From the NCBI GenBank assembly GCA_000432135.1, contig HF990630.1, positions 6,979 through 23,950 on the forward strand: 16,972 bases of DNA. The letters run 5' to 3'. Shown here piece after piece: positions 1-6,950 of the stretch (the first letter of the stretch is position 1; the number at the start of each line of letters is the position of its first letter). Both the position numbers and the translations under genes were made by a program. Under the pieces are notes generated by a model that saw only the letters and a list, made by a program, of their open reading frames with translations, ran no database searches and was not told the DNA's origin. This DNA is from Firmicutes bacterium CAG:124. Lineage in GTDB: Bacteria > Bacillota > Clostridia > Oscillospirales > Oscillospiraceae.

Positions 1-935
1 TCACGAAGGATGGCGACTGGATCCTGTTCGGCGGCAAGGATTACGGGATGCTTCCCGCCGGAACGTGGCAGAACTGCGAGGAGAACCGCCGCGCGGCGCT
101 TTCCCCCGTGCGCGGACAGGGGCTTTTGAGCTTTGAAAACGACTGCGTCGTGCGCGAGCGCATCGACGTGGTCTTCCCCGTGATGCACGGTGAAAACTGC
201 GAGGACGGCGCGATCCAGGGTTTACTCCAGATCGCGGGCATTCCCTATGTCGGCCCGCGCGTCGCGGCCTCCGCCGCCTGTATGGATAAGACCATCACAA
301 AGCTGATCGCCGACGCCGCAGGCGTCCGGCAGGCAGCGTGGCAGCTCGTCACGCGCGAGGGCTTTGCCCGCAGCCGGGAAGCGGCGCTGAGCGCCGTTGA
401 GGCGCGCTTCGCCTATCCCGTCTTCGTCAAGCCCGCCGGAACCGGCTCGTCCGTCGGCGTTGCAAAGGCGAAGGACCGCGCCGAGCTGGAAACGGCAATT
501 GAGGCGGCACTGAAATACGACCGCAAGGTTCTGGTCGAGGAATTCATCCGCGGGCAGGAGGTCGAGGTCGCCGTGCTCGGCAACGACAATCCGTTTGCCT
601 CCGTCTGCGGCGAGATCGACTCCGGCGCGGAATTCTATGACTACGACGCAAAATATATCTCCGACTGCGCACACCTGTACATCCCGGCCCGCATTTCCGA
701 GCAGACCGCCGAGCAGGTGCGCGAGCTTGCCGTCCGCGTCTACAGGGCCATGGGCTGCCGCGGCCTGTCCCGTGTCGACTTCTTTGTAAAGGCAGACGGC
801 GAGGTCGTCTTCAACGAGATCAACACCATTCCGGGCTTCACGTCCATTTCCATGTACCCCAAGCTCTTCGAGGCCAGCGGCATCCCCTACGGTGAGCTCT
901 TGGACGATCTGATCGCGCTTGCGCTGGAGGCGTGA
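1..935 (+). CDS. ddl: D-alanine--D-alanine ligase (5' end outside window)
   Basis: ATP-dependent ligation of two D-alanines to the dipeptide used in peptidoglycan precursors; cytoplasmic ATP-grasp enzyme. The frame is open to the left edge (first full codon at position 3, reading TKDGDWILFGG), so about 40-50 N-terminal residues are missing; the ATG at 48 is internal. About 310 residues are visible. Family landmarks: VFPVMHGENCEDG (substrate/ATP region), MDKTITK, the ATP-grasp FVKPAGTGSSVG, VLVEEFIRGQEVEVAVLGN, and the C-terminal Mg/catalytic block RVDFFVKADGEVVFNEINTI followed by PGFTSISMYPKL. The stop overlaps the next gene (GTGATG around 932-937), so the two are probably co-translated. Assignment is firm; whether the true product is D-Ala-D-Ala rather than D-Ala-D-Lac/Ser is judged only from overall similarity and the FYDYDAKY segment typical of D-Ala-D-Ala enzymes. 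Confidence 0.96.
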   Translation, partial: TKDGDWILFGGKDYGMLPAGTWQNCEENRRAALSPVRGQGLLSFENDCVVRERIDVVFPVMHGENCEDGAIQGLLQIAGIPYVGPRVAASAACMDKTITKLIADAAGVRQAAWQLVTREGFARSREAALSAVEARFAYPVFVKPAGTGSSVGVAKAKDRAELETAIEAALKYDRKVLVEEFIRGQEVEVAVLGNDNPFASVCGEIDSGAEFYDYDAKYISDCAHLYIPARISEQTAEQVRELAVRVYRAMGCRGLSRVDFFVKADGEVVFNEINTIPGFTSISMYPKLFEASGIPYGELLDDLIALALEA

Positions 936-1360
936 TGGTACAGGCCGCAAGAATTTCCATCACCGGCACGCAGACCATGGAGGACGGCGGACCGCAGACG
1001 CTCGAGCTGGTGACAGACGGCTCGTACTGCTATGAGCCGGGCTTTGCGCTTTTGTCCTATGTCGAGTCGGAAATGACCGGGCTTGAGGGCGTTGTGACCT
1101 CCTTTCAGATCGAGGACGGGAAGACCGTCACGCTGCGGCGCAGCGGAAAGGTCAACGCCGAGATGGTCTTCGACCGCAGACAGGCGCATGAATCGCTGTA
1201 CGACGTCGGCTTCGGCGCGATGATGATCAGCGTCGTGACGGAGGATATGACCGTTCTGCTCAACGAACACGGGGGCGTTCTCGATCTGGACTACCGCGTG
1301 GAGGTCGAGCACGCGCTTTGCAGCCGGAACCGTTACCATATTGAAATTCAGACGATATAA
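935..1360 (+). CDS. DUF1934 family beta-barrel protein
   Basis: Small cytoplasmic protein of about 141 residues resembling the DUF1934 (YwiB-like) family, a calycin-like beta-barrel of unknown biochemical role that is common in Bacillota. Seen: an N-terminal strand ISITGTQTMEDG, then alternating hydrophobic strands (LLSYVESEMTGLEGV, TVTLRRSGKVNAEMVF), a conserved-looking FGAMMISVVTEDM segment, and a final LDLDYRVEVEH strand, which is the usual order in this family. No signal peptide or membrane segment. A GTG at 932 is in frame, but ATG at 935 overlapping the ddl TGA (TGATG) is the more natural coupled start. Tight linkage to ddl suggests co-transcription; it does not by itself prove a cell-wall role. 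Confidence 0.8.
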   Translation: MVQAARISITGTQTMEDGGPQTLELVTDGSYCYEPGFALLSYVESEMTGLEGVVTSFQIEDGKTVTLRRSGKVNAEMVFDRRQAHESLYDVGFGAMMISVVTEDMTVLLNEHGGVLDLDYRVEVEHALCSRNRYHIEIQTI

Positions 1361-1381
1361 CTATAAAAGGAGCATATGCAG

Positions 1382-2125
1382 ATGAAACAGGCGCATATTT
1401 GTCTGGACGAAACGCTTGGCGTGCGTTATGCGATCCTGCCCGGCGACCCGGCCCGGCTTGACCGCGTGGCCGCACAGCTGGAATCCGTGCGGGAGCTTGC
1501 GTACAACCGCGAGTTCCGCAGTCTGACCGGCACCTATAAGGGCGTGCCCGTTCTGGCCGTCTCCACGGGCATCGGCGGCTCGTCCGCCGGGATCTGCGTG
1601 GAAGAGCTGCACAACATCGGCGTGGAGGCCGCCATCCGCATCGGCTCCTGCGGAGCCTTGCAGACCGGCATTGCGCTGGGCGATCTGATCCTCGGCTGCG
1701 GCGCCATCCGCGACGATGGGGCTTCAAAGGCCTATGTCCATCCGGAATATCCGGCGGTCGCCGACTATCAGCTGCTGGGACTGTGCGTGGAGGCCGCGAA
1801 GGCGCTCGGCTGCCCGTATCATGTCGGCATCATCCACAGCCACGAAAGCTTTTATCACGAGGAAAACGACGCGGAGAGCGCCTACTGGTCGCGCAAGGGC
1901 GCGCTGGGCGCGGATATGGAATCCGCAGCGCTGTTTACCATCGGCCGTCTGCGCGGGATGAAGACGGCTTCCATTCTCAATAACGTCGTCGTATATGGCG
2001 AGGATACCGCGAACGCCATCGGCGGCTATGTAAACGGCGAAAGCCTGACCGCCATCGGCGAGCGCAATGAAATTCTGACCGCGCTCGAAGCCTTTTACCG
2101 GCTGGAACAGGAGCGGACGCGATGA
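1382..2125 (+). CDS. Nucleoside phosphorylase, uridine phosphorylase type
   Basis: Phosphorolysis of a nucleoside (most likely uridine) to base and ribose-1-phosphate in nucleoside salvage; cytoplasmic hexamer in the PNP/UDP family. Seen in order: phosphate-binding LPGDPARLDRV, NREFRSLTGTYKGVPV, STGIGGSSAGICVEEL, RIGSCGAL, IRDDGASKAYVHPEYPAVAD as in uridine phosphorylases, a SHESFYHE loop, and the ribose-binding ADMESAALFTIGRL block. Length 247 residues is usual. ATG 1376 is also in frame, but AAAAGGAG at 1365-1372 sits only 3 bases from it and 9 from ATG 1382, which I therefore prefer. The stop overlaps the start of the next gene by ATGA. Uridine preference is inferred from motif similarity and from other pyrimidine genes in the window; a purine or mixed specificity is possible. 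Confidence 0.88.
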   Translation: MKQAHICLDETLGVRYAILPGDPARLDRVAAQLESVRELAYNREFRSLTGTYKGVPVLAVSTGIGGSSAGICVEELHNIGVEAAIRIGSCGALQTGIALGDLILGCGAIRDDGASKAYVHPEYPAVADYQLLGLCVEAAKALGCPYHVGIIHSHESFYHEENDAESAYWSRKGALGADMESAALFTIGRLRGMKTASILNNVVVYGEDTANAIGGYVNGESLTAIGERNEILTALEAFYRLEQERTR

Positions 2126-2706
2126 AAAACGTTCTGTTTGTCGACTGCTGCATCCGGCGCGAAGCGTCGAACACGAAAAAGCTGGCCGAGGCGTTTTTGT
2201 CCGCGCTGCCGTCCGACTGCGCTGTGACGCGGCTGGATCTGATGGCGGAGGATATTTCCTACTTCAAGGACAGCTATTTTGACCAGCGCGAGGCGCTGCT
2301 GGCAGAAAACCGGCGCGACCATCCGCGCTTCCGGTACGCGCACCAGTTCGCGCAGGCCGACCGGATCGTGATCGCCGCGCCGTTCTGGGATCTGTCCTTC
2401 CCGGCGCTTTTGAAGGTCTATATCGAGCAGGTGTCTGTCGACGGGATCACGTTCGGCTCAACGGAGGATGGTCTGAAGGGCATCTGCCGGGCCTCTCATC
2501 TGGTCTTCCTCACCACGCGCGGCGGATTTTATACCGGCGACGCCATGGAGATGGGCAGCCGGTATCTGGAGGCGCTTCACACGTTCTTCGGCATCGGAGC
2601 ATATACCTGCATCGCCGCAGACGGCATGAATGTCGCGGGCTTTGACGCGGAAGCGTCCCTGCGCCGCGCCATGCAGGAGGCCGCGCAGCTGGCCGCGTCG
2701 CTATAA
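2122..2706 (+). CDS. Flavodoxin-fold NAD(P)H oxidoreductase (AzoR/NQO-like)
   Basis: Probable FMN-dependent NAD(P)H:acceptor oxidoreductase of the Flavodoxin_2 family (azoreductase AzoR / quinone reductase type), 194 residues, cytoplasmic. Seen: an N-terminal beta strand MKNVLFVDCCIR followed by a Ser/Asn/Thr-rich phosphate-binding turn (REASNTKKLAEAF), ADRIVIAAPFWDLSFPALLKVYIEQV matching the FMN-binding and dimer region of AzoR, DGITF, and LTTRGGFYTGD, the second flavin loop. Starts at the ATGA overlap with the phosphorylase gene, so translation is probably coupled. Natural electron acceptor unknown; azo dyes and quinones are typical laboratory substrates for this family. No reason to suspect a broken gene. 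Confidence 0.85.
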   Translation: MKNVLFVDCCIRREASNTKKLAEAFLSALPSDCAVTRLDLMAEDISYFKDSYFDQREALLAENRRDHPRFRYAHQFAQADRIVIAAPFWDLSFPALLKVYIEQVSVDGITFGSTEDGLKGICRASHLVFLTTRGGFYTGDAMEMGSRYLEALHTFFGIGAYTCIAADGMNVAGFDAEASLRRAMQEAAQLAASL

Positions 2707-2712
2707 TTTCTG

Positions 2713-2741
2713 TTGCAAACTGTGACGCAGTTGGGTATAAT
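2713..2741 (+). promoter_or_regulatory. Sigma-A-type promoter before the DUF1858 gene
   Basis: TTGCAA at 2713-2718, a 17-base spacer, and a perfect TATAAT at 2736-2741 lie between the flavoprotein stop and the DUF1858 start. An AGGAGG ribosome binding site at 2761-2766 follows. The spacing and hexamers are near consensus, so this is a likely start of a new transcription unit. Confidence 0.85.
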
Positions 2742-2774
2742 ACGACTATAAAATATACACAGGAGGTCATTTTT

Positions 2775-3002
2775 ATGGCTGCAAAGATCGAAAAGACCAC
2801 CATCATCGGCGATGTTCTGGATATCGCGCCCGAGACTGCTCCGCTGTTCATGGCCATCGGTATGCACTGCCTGGGCTGCCCGTCCTCGCGCGGCGAGACG
2901 GTCGAGGAGGCCTGCATGGTGCACGGCGTTGATGCCGACGCGTTCCTGGCGCAGGTCAACCGCTTTATCGAGGCTTCCGAGGAAGCCGAGAAGGCCAAGT
3001 AA
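2775..3002 (+). CDS. DUF1858 / hybrid-cluster-protein-associated redox disulfide protein
   Basis: A 75-residue stand-alone DUF1858 domain, the family also described as a hybrid-cluster-protein-associated redox disulfide domain. Seen: N-terminal KTTIIGDVLDIAPETAPLF, then MGMHC-like IGMHCLGCPSSRGETVEEAC, in which Cys-x-x-Cys (CLGC) is the presumed redox-active or cluster-interacting pair, and a helical Glu/Ala-rich C-terminus. No signal peptide, so probably cytoplasmic. It has its own strong promoter and AGGAGG site and is followed by an intrinsic terminator, so it can be made as a monocistronic message. Its partner is not known; no hybrid cluster protein gene is in the window, but a flavin oxidoreductase lies directly upstream. 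Family assignment is confident, function is not. Confidence 0.88.
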   Translation: MAAKIEKTTIIGDVLDIAPETAPLFMAIGMHCLGCPSSRGETVEEACMVHGVDADAFLAQVNRFIEASEEAEKAK

Positions 3003-3014
3003 CAAACCGAAAGG

Positions 3015-3041
3015 AAAGGGCGGCCTGATGGCCGCCCTTTT
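3015..3041 (+). terminator. Intrinsic terminator after DUF1858, overlapping the trmK start region
   Basis: GGGCGGCC (3018-3025), loop TGAT, GGCCGCCC (3030-3037), flanked by AAA and followed by TTTT. Perfect 8-bp G+C stem extended by A-T pairs. The ATG at 3028, an in-frame possible trmK start, spans the loop and first base of the 3' arm, and the AAGGG at 3016-3020 that could serve as its ribosome binding site is in the 5' arm. Confidence 0.8.
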
Positions 3042-3750
3042 GCGTGAAGCGATGAAGGTTCCGATCTCCAACCGGCTGCTGCTGTGCGCCGAATTTGTCC
3101 CGCGCGGTTCCCGCGCCGCCGATATCGGCACGGATCACGGGTATCTTTCCATATACCTGCTGCGCGAGGGTATCTGCCCGTTCGTCACGGCGGCAGACCT
3201 GCGCGAGCAGCCGCTGCAGAAGGCCCGCGAAAACGCCGCGCGCTTCGGCGTGTCCGAAAAAATGCGGTTTTTCCTGTCGGACGGCCTGCAGGGCATCCCG
3301 CCCGATGCGGCGGATACGATCATTATGGCCGGAATGGGCGGCGATCTGATGGTGCGCATTTTAGAGGCCGCGCCATGGGTCTGCGATGACCGCTATACGC
3401 TCATTTTGCAGCCGCAGAGCGCCGGGCAGGCGCTGCGGCAGTATCTGGCGGAGCACAGCTTTGCGATCGAGCGCGAAGCGCTTGCAAAAGACGGCCACTT
3501 CTTCTATACCGTCCTGCGCGCAAAAAAGGGACATATGCCCCCGCTTTCGCCGGGGCAGCAATACGCCTCGCCGCAGCTGCTGCGGGAGGGCGGGCCGCTT
3601 CTGGGGCCGTATCTGGCCCGGATCGAAACAGCCCTCGCGGGCACAGTCCTGGGCCTGCAAAGAGCCGACGAGCCGGAAAAGCTCCGCTATTACGAAACCG
3701 CGCTTGCGGAAATCAGAGAAATGAGGAAGCAGCATGACGACTGTTCGTGA
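3028..3750 (+). CDS. trmK: tRNA (adenine(22)-N1)-methyltransferase TrmK
   Basis: SAM-dependent methylation of N1 of A22 in bacterial tRNA; Rossmann-fold cytoplasmic enzyme typical of Gram-positives. Seen: ISNRLLLCAEFVPRGSRAADIGTDHGYL, containing the SAM-binding DIGTDHGY motif; AADLREQPLQKARENAARFGV; FFLSDGLQGI; and IIMAGMGGDLMVRIL, the family's catalytic-region signature, followed by a helical C-terminus. Length 240 residues from ATG 3028, or 232 from ATG 3052. The 3028 start has AAGGG 7 bases upstream but lies inside the upstream terminator hairpin; 3052 begins at MKVPISNRL, closer to the usual family start, but has a poor ribosome site. The C-terminus overlaps the Nif3-family gene by 17 bases, the classic trmK-nif3 arrangement. 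There is no visible promoter after the terminator, so expression probably depends on read-through. Confidence 0.93.
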   Translation: MAALLREAMKVPISNRLLLCAEFVPRGSRAADIGTDHGYLSIYLLREGICPFVTAADLREQPLQKARENAARFGVSEKMRFFLSDGLQGIPPDAADTIIMAGMGGDLMVRILEAAPWVCDDRYTLILQPQSAGQALRQYLAEHSFAIEREALAKDGHFFYTVLRAKKGHMPPLSPGQQYASPQLLREGGPLLGPYLARIETALAGTVLGLQRADEPEKLRYYETALAEIREMRKQHDDCS

Positions 3751-4525
3751 CATTTATAACGCCCTGTTTGCCTTTGCGCCCGCGTCCATGAAAATGGACT
3801 GGGACAACGTCGGTCTGCTCTGCGGGCGGTTCGACGCGCCGGTCGATACCGTCCTTGTTGCGCTCGACCCGATGCCGGATGTGATCGACGAGGCGAAGGA
3901 AACCGGCGCACAGTGCATCGTGACGCACCACCCGCTGTTTTTTGACGCGCCCAGAGCCGTCAACGATGCAAGCTACGAGGGGCGGTGCATTCTGGAACTG
4001 GCCGAAGCGAAAATCGCCGCGATCAATCTGCACACGAATCTCGACGTCTGCCCCGGCGGGGTCAACGACGTACTGGCAGAAACACTGGGGCTGACGGAGG
4101 TGTCGGTTCTGAACCCAACCGGAACAGATGCACGGGGCCGGCCTTACGGCCTCATCCGCACCGGCATGGTGCGGGAGCAGCGTCTTGCCGAATTTGCCGC
4201 GTTTGTAAAGTCGACACTCTCCTGCCCCGGACTTCGGTTCGCGGACGCGGGAAAGCCCGTGCGGCGCGTGGCTGTCGGCGGCGGGAGCTGCGGCAGCGCG
4301 ATCGACGACGTGCTGGCCGCAGGCTGCGATACGCTCGTGACGGCAGATCTCGAATACAACCACTTTGAAGAGGCAAAATATCGCGGCCTCAATCTCATCG
4401 ACGCGGGCCATTTTGAGACGGAGAACCCCGTCTGCGCCGTTCTGGAGCGCGTTGTGCGCGAGGCGCTGCCGGAGCTGACCGTTCTGCGGGCGAAGGCGCA
4501 TAAAGATGAGACGCAATTTCTATGA
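3734..4525 (+). CDS. Nif3-like dinuclear metal-center protein (YqfO family)
   Basis: Hexameric protein of the Nif3/YqfO (DUF34) family with a two-metal site; in databases also called GTP cyclohydrolase 1 type 2 homolog, but the cellular role is unsettled. Seen: MDWDNVGLLCG near residue 21, VTHHPLFF (His65, His66), LHTNLD (His100, Asp104), CPGGVND, and near the C-terminus DAGHFETENPV (His226, Glu230); these are the family's metal ligands. At 263 residues it is the short form lacking the inserted PII-like domain of the longer B. subtilis type. It overlaps trmK, with which it is commonly paired in Bacillota. A promoter for the next gene starts immediately after its stop codon. Confidence 0.93.
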   Translation: MTTVRDIYNALFAFAPASMKMDWDNVGLLCGRFDAPVDTVLVALDPMPDVIDEAKETGAQCIVTHHPLFFDAPRAVNDASYEGRCILELAEAKIAAINLHTNLDVCPGGVNDVLAETLGLTEVSVLNPTGTDARGRPYGLIRTGMVREQRLAEFAAFVKSTLSCPGLRFADAGKPVRRVAVGGGSCGSAIDDVLAAGCDTLVTADLEYNHFEEAKYRGLNLIDAGHFETENPVCAVLERVVREALPELTVLRAKAHKDETQFL

Positions 4526-4530
4526 AACAG

Positions 4531-4560
4531 TTGACCTCTGCCCGTTCTCTGTGATAAAAT
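4531..4560 (+). promoter_or_regulatory. Promoter of yebC
   Basis: TTGACC at 4531-4536 and TAAAAT at 4555-4560 (18-base spacer; GATAAA with 16 is an alternative reading) in the 70-bp gap between the Nif3-family gene and yebC. An AGGGAAG ribosome site at 4581-4587 precedes the ATG. Confidence 0.7.
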
Positions 4561-4595
4561 GACAAGAGATATTGTAACGAAGGGAAGAACACCTC

Positions 4596-5333
4596 ATGTC
4601 CGGACATTCCAAGTGGCATAACATTCAGAAAACCAAGGGCGCGCAGGACGCAAAGCGCGCGGCTGCCTTTACGAAGATCTCCAAGGAAATGATCGTAGCC
4701 GTCAAGGAGGGCGGCGGCATCGCCGACCCCGCGTATAACTCCCGCCTCGCGACCGTCATCACCAAGGCCAAGGCCGCCAATATGCCGAACGACAACATCA
4801 AGCGCGTGCTGGAAAAAGCAGCGGCATCCGGCAGCGGCGACAACTACGAAACCATCACCTACGAGGGCCACGGCCCCTGCGGCGTTGCTGTCATCGTCGA
4901 GACGATGACCGACAACCGCAACCGCACCGCAGGCAGTGTCCGCCACCATTTTGACAAATACGGCGGCAGTCTCGGCACCACCGGCTGCGTCAGCTGGTCA
5001 TTCGACCGCAAGGGCGTTATCGTCATCGACAACGAGGACGAGGAGCTGGACGAGGACACCGTCATGATGGACGCGCTCGACGCAGGCGCGGCCGATTTCC
5101 AGCCCGAGGAAGGCTGCTTCACCGTCTACACAAGCCCCGACGACATCAACACCGTCGCCAAGGCGCTCGAAGACAAGGGCTACAAGTTCGACTCCGCCCA
5201 GATCGAGATGGTCCCGCAGTCCTACCAGAAGCTCGACAAGCAGGAAGACCGCGACAACATGGAAAAAATGCTCGACCTGTTCGAAGAGGACGACGATGTC
5301 CAGAACGTCTGGCACAACTGGGATCAGGAATAA
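4596..5333 (+). CDS. yebC: YebC/PmpR family protein
   Basis: YebC/PmpR-family protein, 245 residues, cytoplasmic. Long annotated as a transcriptional regulator; more recent work links members of the family to relief of ribosome stalling at proline-rich sequences, so the cellular role may be translational. Seen: the invariant N-terminus MSGHSKWHNIQKTKGAQDAKR, KISKEMIVAVKEGGG, NMPNDNIKRVLEKAA, YEGHGPCGVAVIVE, DNRNRTAGSVRHHF, GGSLGTTGCVSWSF, and the acidic C-terminal third ending in DLFEEDDDVQNVWHN. Length and motif order are exactly those of the family. It has its own promoter and an intrinsic terminator right after the stop, so it is probably monocistronic. Confidence 0.97.
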   Translation: MSGHSKWHNIQKTKGAQDAKRAAAFTKISKEMIVAVKEGGGIADPAYNSRLATVITKAKAANMPNDNIKRVLEKAAASGSGDNYETITYEGHGPCGVAVIVETMTDNRNRTAGSVRHHFDKYGGSLGTTGCVSWSFDRKGVIVIDNEDEELDEDTVMMDALDAGAADFQPEEGCFTVYTSPDDINTVAKALEDKGYKFDSAQIEMVPQSYQKLDKQEDRDNMEKMLDLFEEDDDVQNVWHNWDQE

Positions 5334-5356
5334 TCTAAGAATTGTACACAAAAGAA

Positions 5357-5388
5357 GGCAGAGGGAATATCACCCTCTGCCGTTTTTC
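5357..5388 (+). terminator. Intrinsic terminator of yebC
   Basis: GGCAGAGGG (5357-5365), 7-base loop, CCCTCTGCC (5373-5381), then GTTTTTC: a perfect 9-bp stem and T tract 24 bases after the yebC stop. An A-rich run before the stem (AAAAGAA) could make it work in the opposite direction too. Confidence 0.9.
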
Positions 5389-5395
5389 ATTTTAC

Positions 5396-5559
5396 TAGGG
5401 TGTATCTGAAAACTCCCAATGTGACCGGCAGCGAGAAATTTTTGCGCTGAGCAAGACATTTTTTCGCAGGAATACTGACGTATTTCAAGGAAAAATGGTG
5501 CAGCGCAGCGTGAAAAGATCCGCTGTCCGGGTGCGTTGGGAGTTTTCAGATACACCCTA
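5396..5559. mobile_element. MITE-like palindromic element, 160 bp between TA dinucleotides
   Basis: The ends are a perfect inverted repeat: 5396-5419 reads TAGGGTGTATCTGAAAACTC then CCAA, and 5536-5559 is its exact reverse complement (24 bp including the TA at each end). Because TA is itself palindromic, the simplest reading is a 22-bp terminal repeat (5398-5419 and 5536-5557) flanked by a TA target duplication. The interior is also an imperfect inverted repeat: CCGGCAGCG matches CCGGACAGCG, TGCGCTGAGC matches ACGCTGCGCT, and the centre is GAATACTGACGTATTTC. The whole element can therefore fold into one long hairpin of about 80 nt per arm. It has no credible coding capacity. It sits between the yebC terminator and another hairpin, i.e. 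in a neutral spot. TA duplication is typical of IS630/Tc1-mariner-type and some IS5-group transposases; no transposase is in the window. Confidence 0.82.
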
Positions 5560-5583
5560 TGCACAAATCATGCGGCAGCAGGG

Positions 5584-5630
5584 GTTTGACAGTCAAACGC
5601 GGCACTCCCGGGCCGGGAGTGCCGCGTTTG
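5584..5630 (-). terminator. 17-bp perfect hairpin downstream of the NhaD/ArsB-type transporter
   Basis: CAAACGCGGCACTCCCG (5594-5610), loop GGC, and the exact reverse complement at 5614-5630, 14 bases beyond the transporter stop codon (minus strand). It probably stops minus-strand transcription and blocks convergent transcripts, although the T run is short and partly inside the stem. The distal arm overlaps a second palindrome, GTTTGAC A GTCAAAC (5584-5598), so two mutually exclusive folds are possible. Confidence 0.6.
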
Positions 5631-5643
5631 TGCGCGTATATGC

Positions 5644-6912
5644 TTATGCCCAGACGAACCAGCAGTAGAGATAGCCGCTCAGGACGGCGAGGAGCGTAAA
5701 CGGGACGCCGATCTTGAGGAAGTCGGAGGCCTTGACCTCGTAGCCCTCCTTCTGCAAAATGCCGATGGCCGCGATGTTGGCCGAGGCGCCGATGGGCGTC
5801 AGGTTGCCGCCGAGCGTCGCGCCGACGAGCAGGCCGAAGTACAGAACGTGCGCGTCGCAGCCCATCATGGCCGCAATGCCCTGCACGACCGGGAGCATCG
5901 TCGCGACATACGGGATGTTGTCGATAAAGGCCGAGATGATGACGGAGCCCCAGACGATGATGGAATACATGCCAAAGAGGCTCTTGCCGCCGAGCTTCAC
6001 AAACAGGGCGCTGATATCCTCAATGACGCCCGTCTCGGTCAGCGTGCCGATGACGACGAACAGGCTCATGAGGAGCAGGAGCGTTTCAAAGTCGATTTCG
6101 CCCAGCGCGTACTTGATGGGGCCGAAGTGCTTTTTCTGGAGGATGGAGCGGACGAGGCCGATGAGGAACAGCGTCATGCAGATCAGGCCGTTCGTGATGG
6201 CGGGACGGCCGGGGATGAAGGACGCCGCAATAAGCAGCACGACCGTGCCGACCAGCAGATATGTCGGGAACAGATCCTCCACGACGGTCGGCGCACCGAC
6301 CGTGACCTTGCCCTTTTCCTTGCGGAAGATGAACATGATGACGGGGACGGTCACGAGCGCGCCCAGCTCAACGGCAAAGAAGATGGAGCATTTGCCGTCC
6401 ATGAAGATGAAGTCCAAAAAGTCCATGTTGGCGTAGCCGCCCAGCATGATGGACGTCGTATCGCCGACGAGGGTAGCCGCACCCTGCAAATTGGACGAGA
6501 CGGCGATGCAGATGAGCAGTGCAACCGGGGACATTTTGAGCTTCTTCGCGATCGACAGCGCGACCGGCGCGATCATCAGAACCGTCGCGACGTTGTCGAC
6601 GAACGCCGACACAACGCCCGCGAACACGGACAGCGCGACCGCGACCCACATGACGTTGGGCGTCTTCTGCAGCAGAAGATCGGCCATGCGCTCCGGCATT
6701 TTCGACTCAATGAACAGCGCGACCGTGCCCATCGTACCGGCAAGCATCAAAAGAACGTTCCAGTCGATGGCCGTAAAGACGGAGGCCAGCGGCATCGCGC
6801 CGGAGACGACGAAGATGACGGCGGAGATGAGCGCGACATAGGGCCGCTTTTTCGGCAGCGCAATCATCAGAATGTAGGTGACGGCGAAGAGGATGATGGT
6901 GAACAGCTTCAT
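5644..6912 (-). CDS. NhaD/ArsB-type ion transporter (IT superfamily permease)
   Basis: Integral membrane permease of the Na+/H+ antiporter NhaD / arsenite permease ArsB group (COG1055-like), 422 residues with about 11-12 hydrophobic segments. Seen: start MKLFTIILFAVTYILMIALPKKRPYV..., an AIDWNVLLMLAGTMG block, FVDNVATVLMIAPVAL and, in the second half, FIDNIPYVATMLPVV. The duplicated F-[VI]-D-N segments are the inverted-repeat core of the superfamily; they are accompanied by GDTTSIMLG and LGGNLTPIGASANIAAIG. The frame extends upstream, but ATG at 6912 is preceded by AGGAG 7 bases away, and the upstream residues do not look like a transporter. Substrate (Na+, arsenite or an organic anion) cannot be told from sequence; no ars genes lie nearby. 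It is downstream of a small membrane protein gene in the same direction, 38 bp apart. Confidence 0.85.
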   Translation of the reverse strand: MKLFTIILFAVTYILMIALPKKRPYVALISAVIFVVSGAMPLASVFTAIDWNVLLMLAGTMGTVALFIESKMPERMADLLLQKTPNVMWVAVALSVFAGVVSAFVDNVATVLMIAPVALSIAKKLKMSPVALLICIAVSSNLQGAATLVGDTTSIMLGGYANMDFLDFIFMDGKCSIFFAVELGALVTVPVIMFIFRKEKGKVTVGAPTVVEDLFPTYLLVGTVVLLIAASFIPGRPAITNGLICMTLFLIGLVRSILQKKHFGPIKYALGEIDFETLLLLMSLFVVIGTLTETGVIEDISALFVKLGGKSLFGMYSIIVWGSVIISAFIDNIPYVATMLPVVQGIAAMMGCDAHVLYFGLLVGATLGGNLTPIGASANIAAIGILQKEGYEVKASDFLKIGVPFTLLAVLSGYLYCWFVWA

Positions 6913-6950
6913 GACGGGACTCCTAAACGTTTTCTTATTTCTTTCTTTTC

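Noticed and set aside
48..935. ddl starting at ATG 48
   Set aside because: The conserved sequence continues upstream in frame to the window edge (TKDGDWILFGG), as expected for the N-terminal domain of the ligase; the true start is outside.
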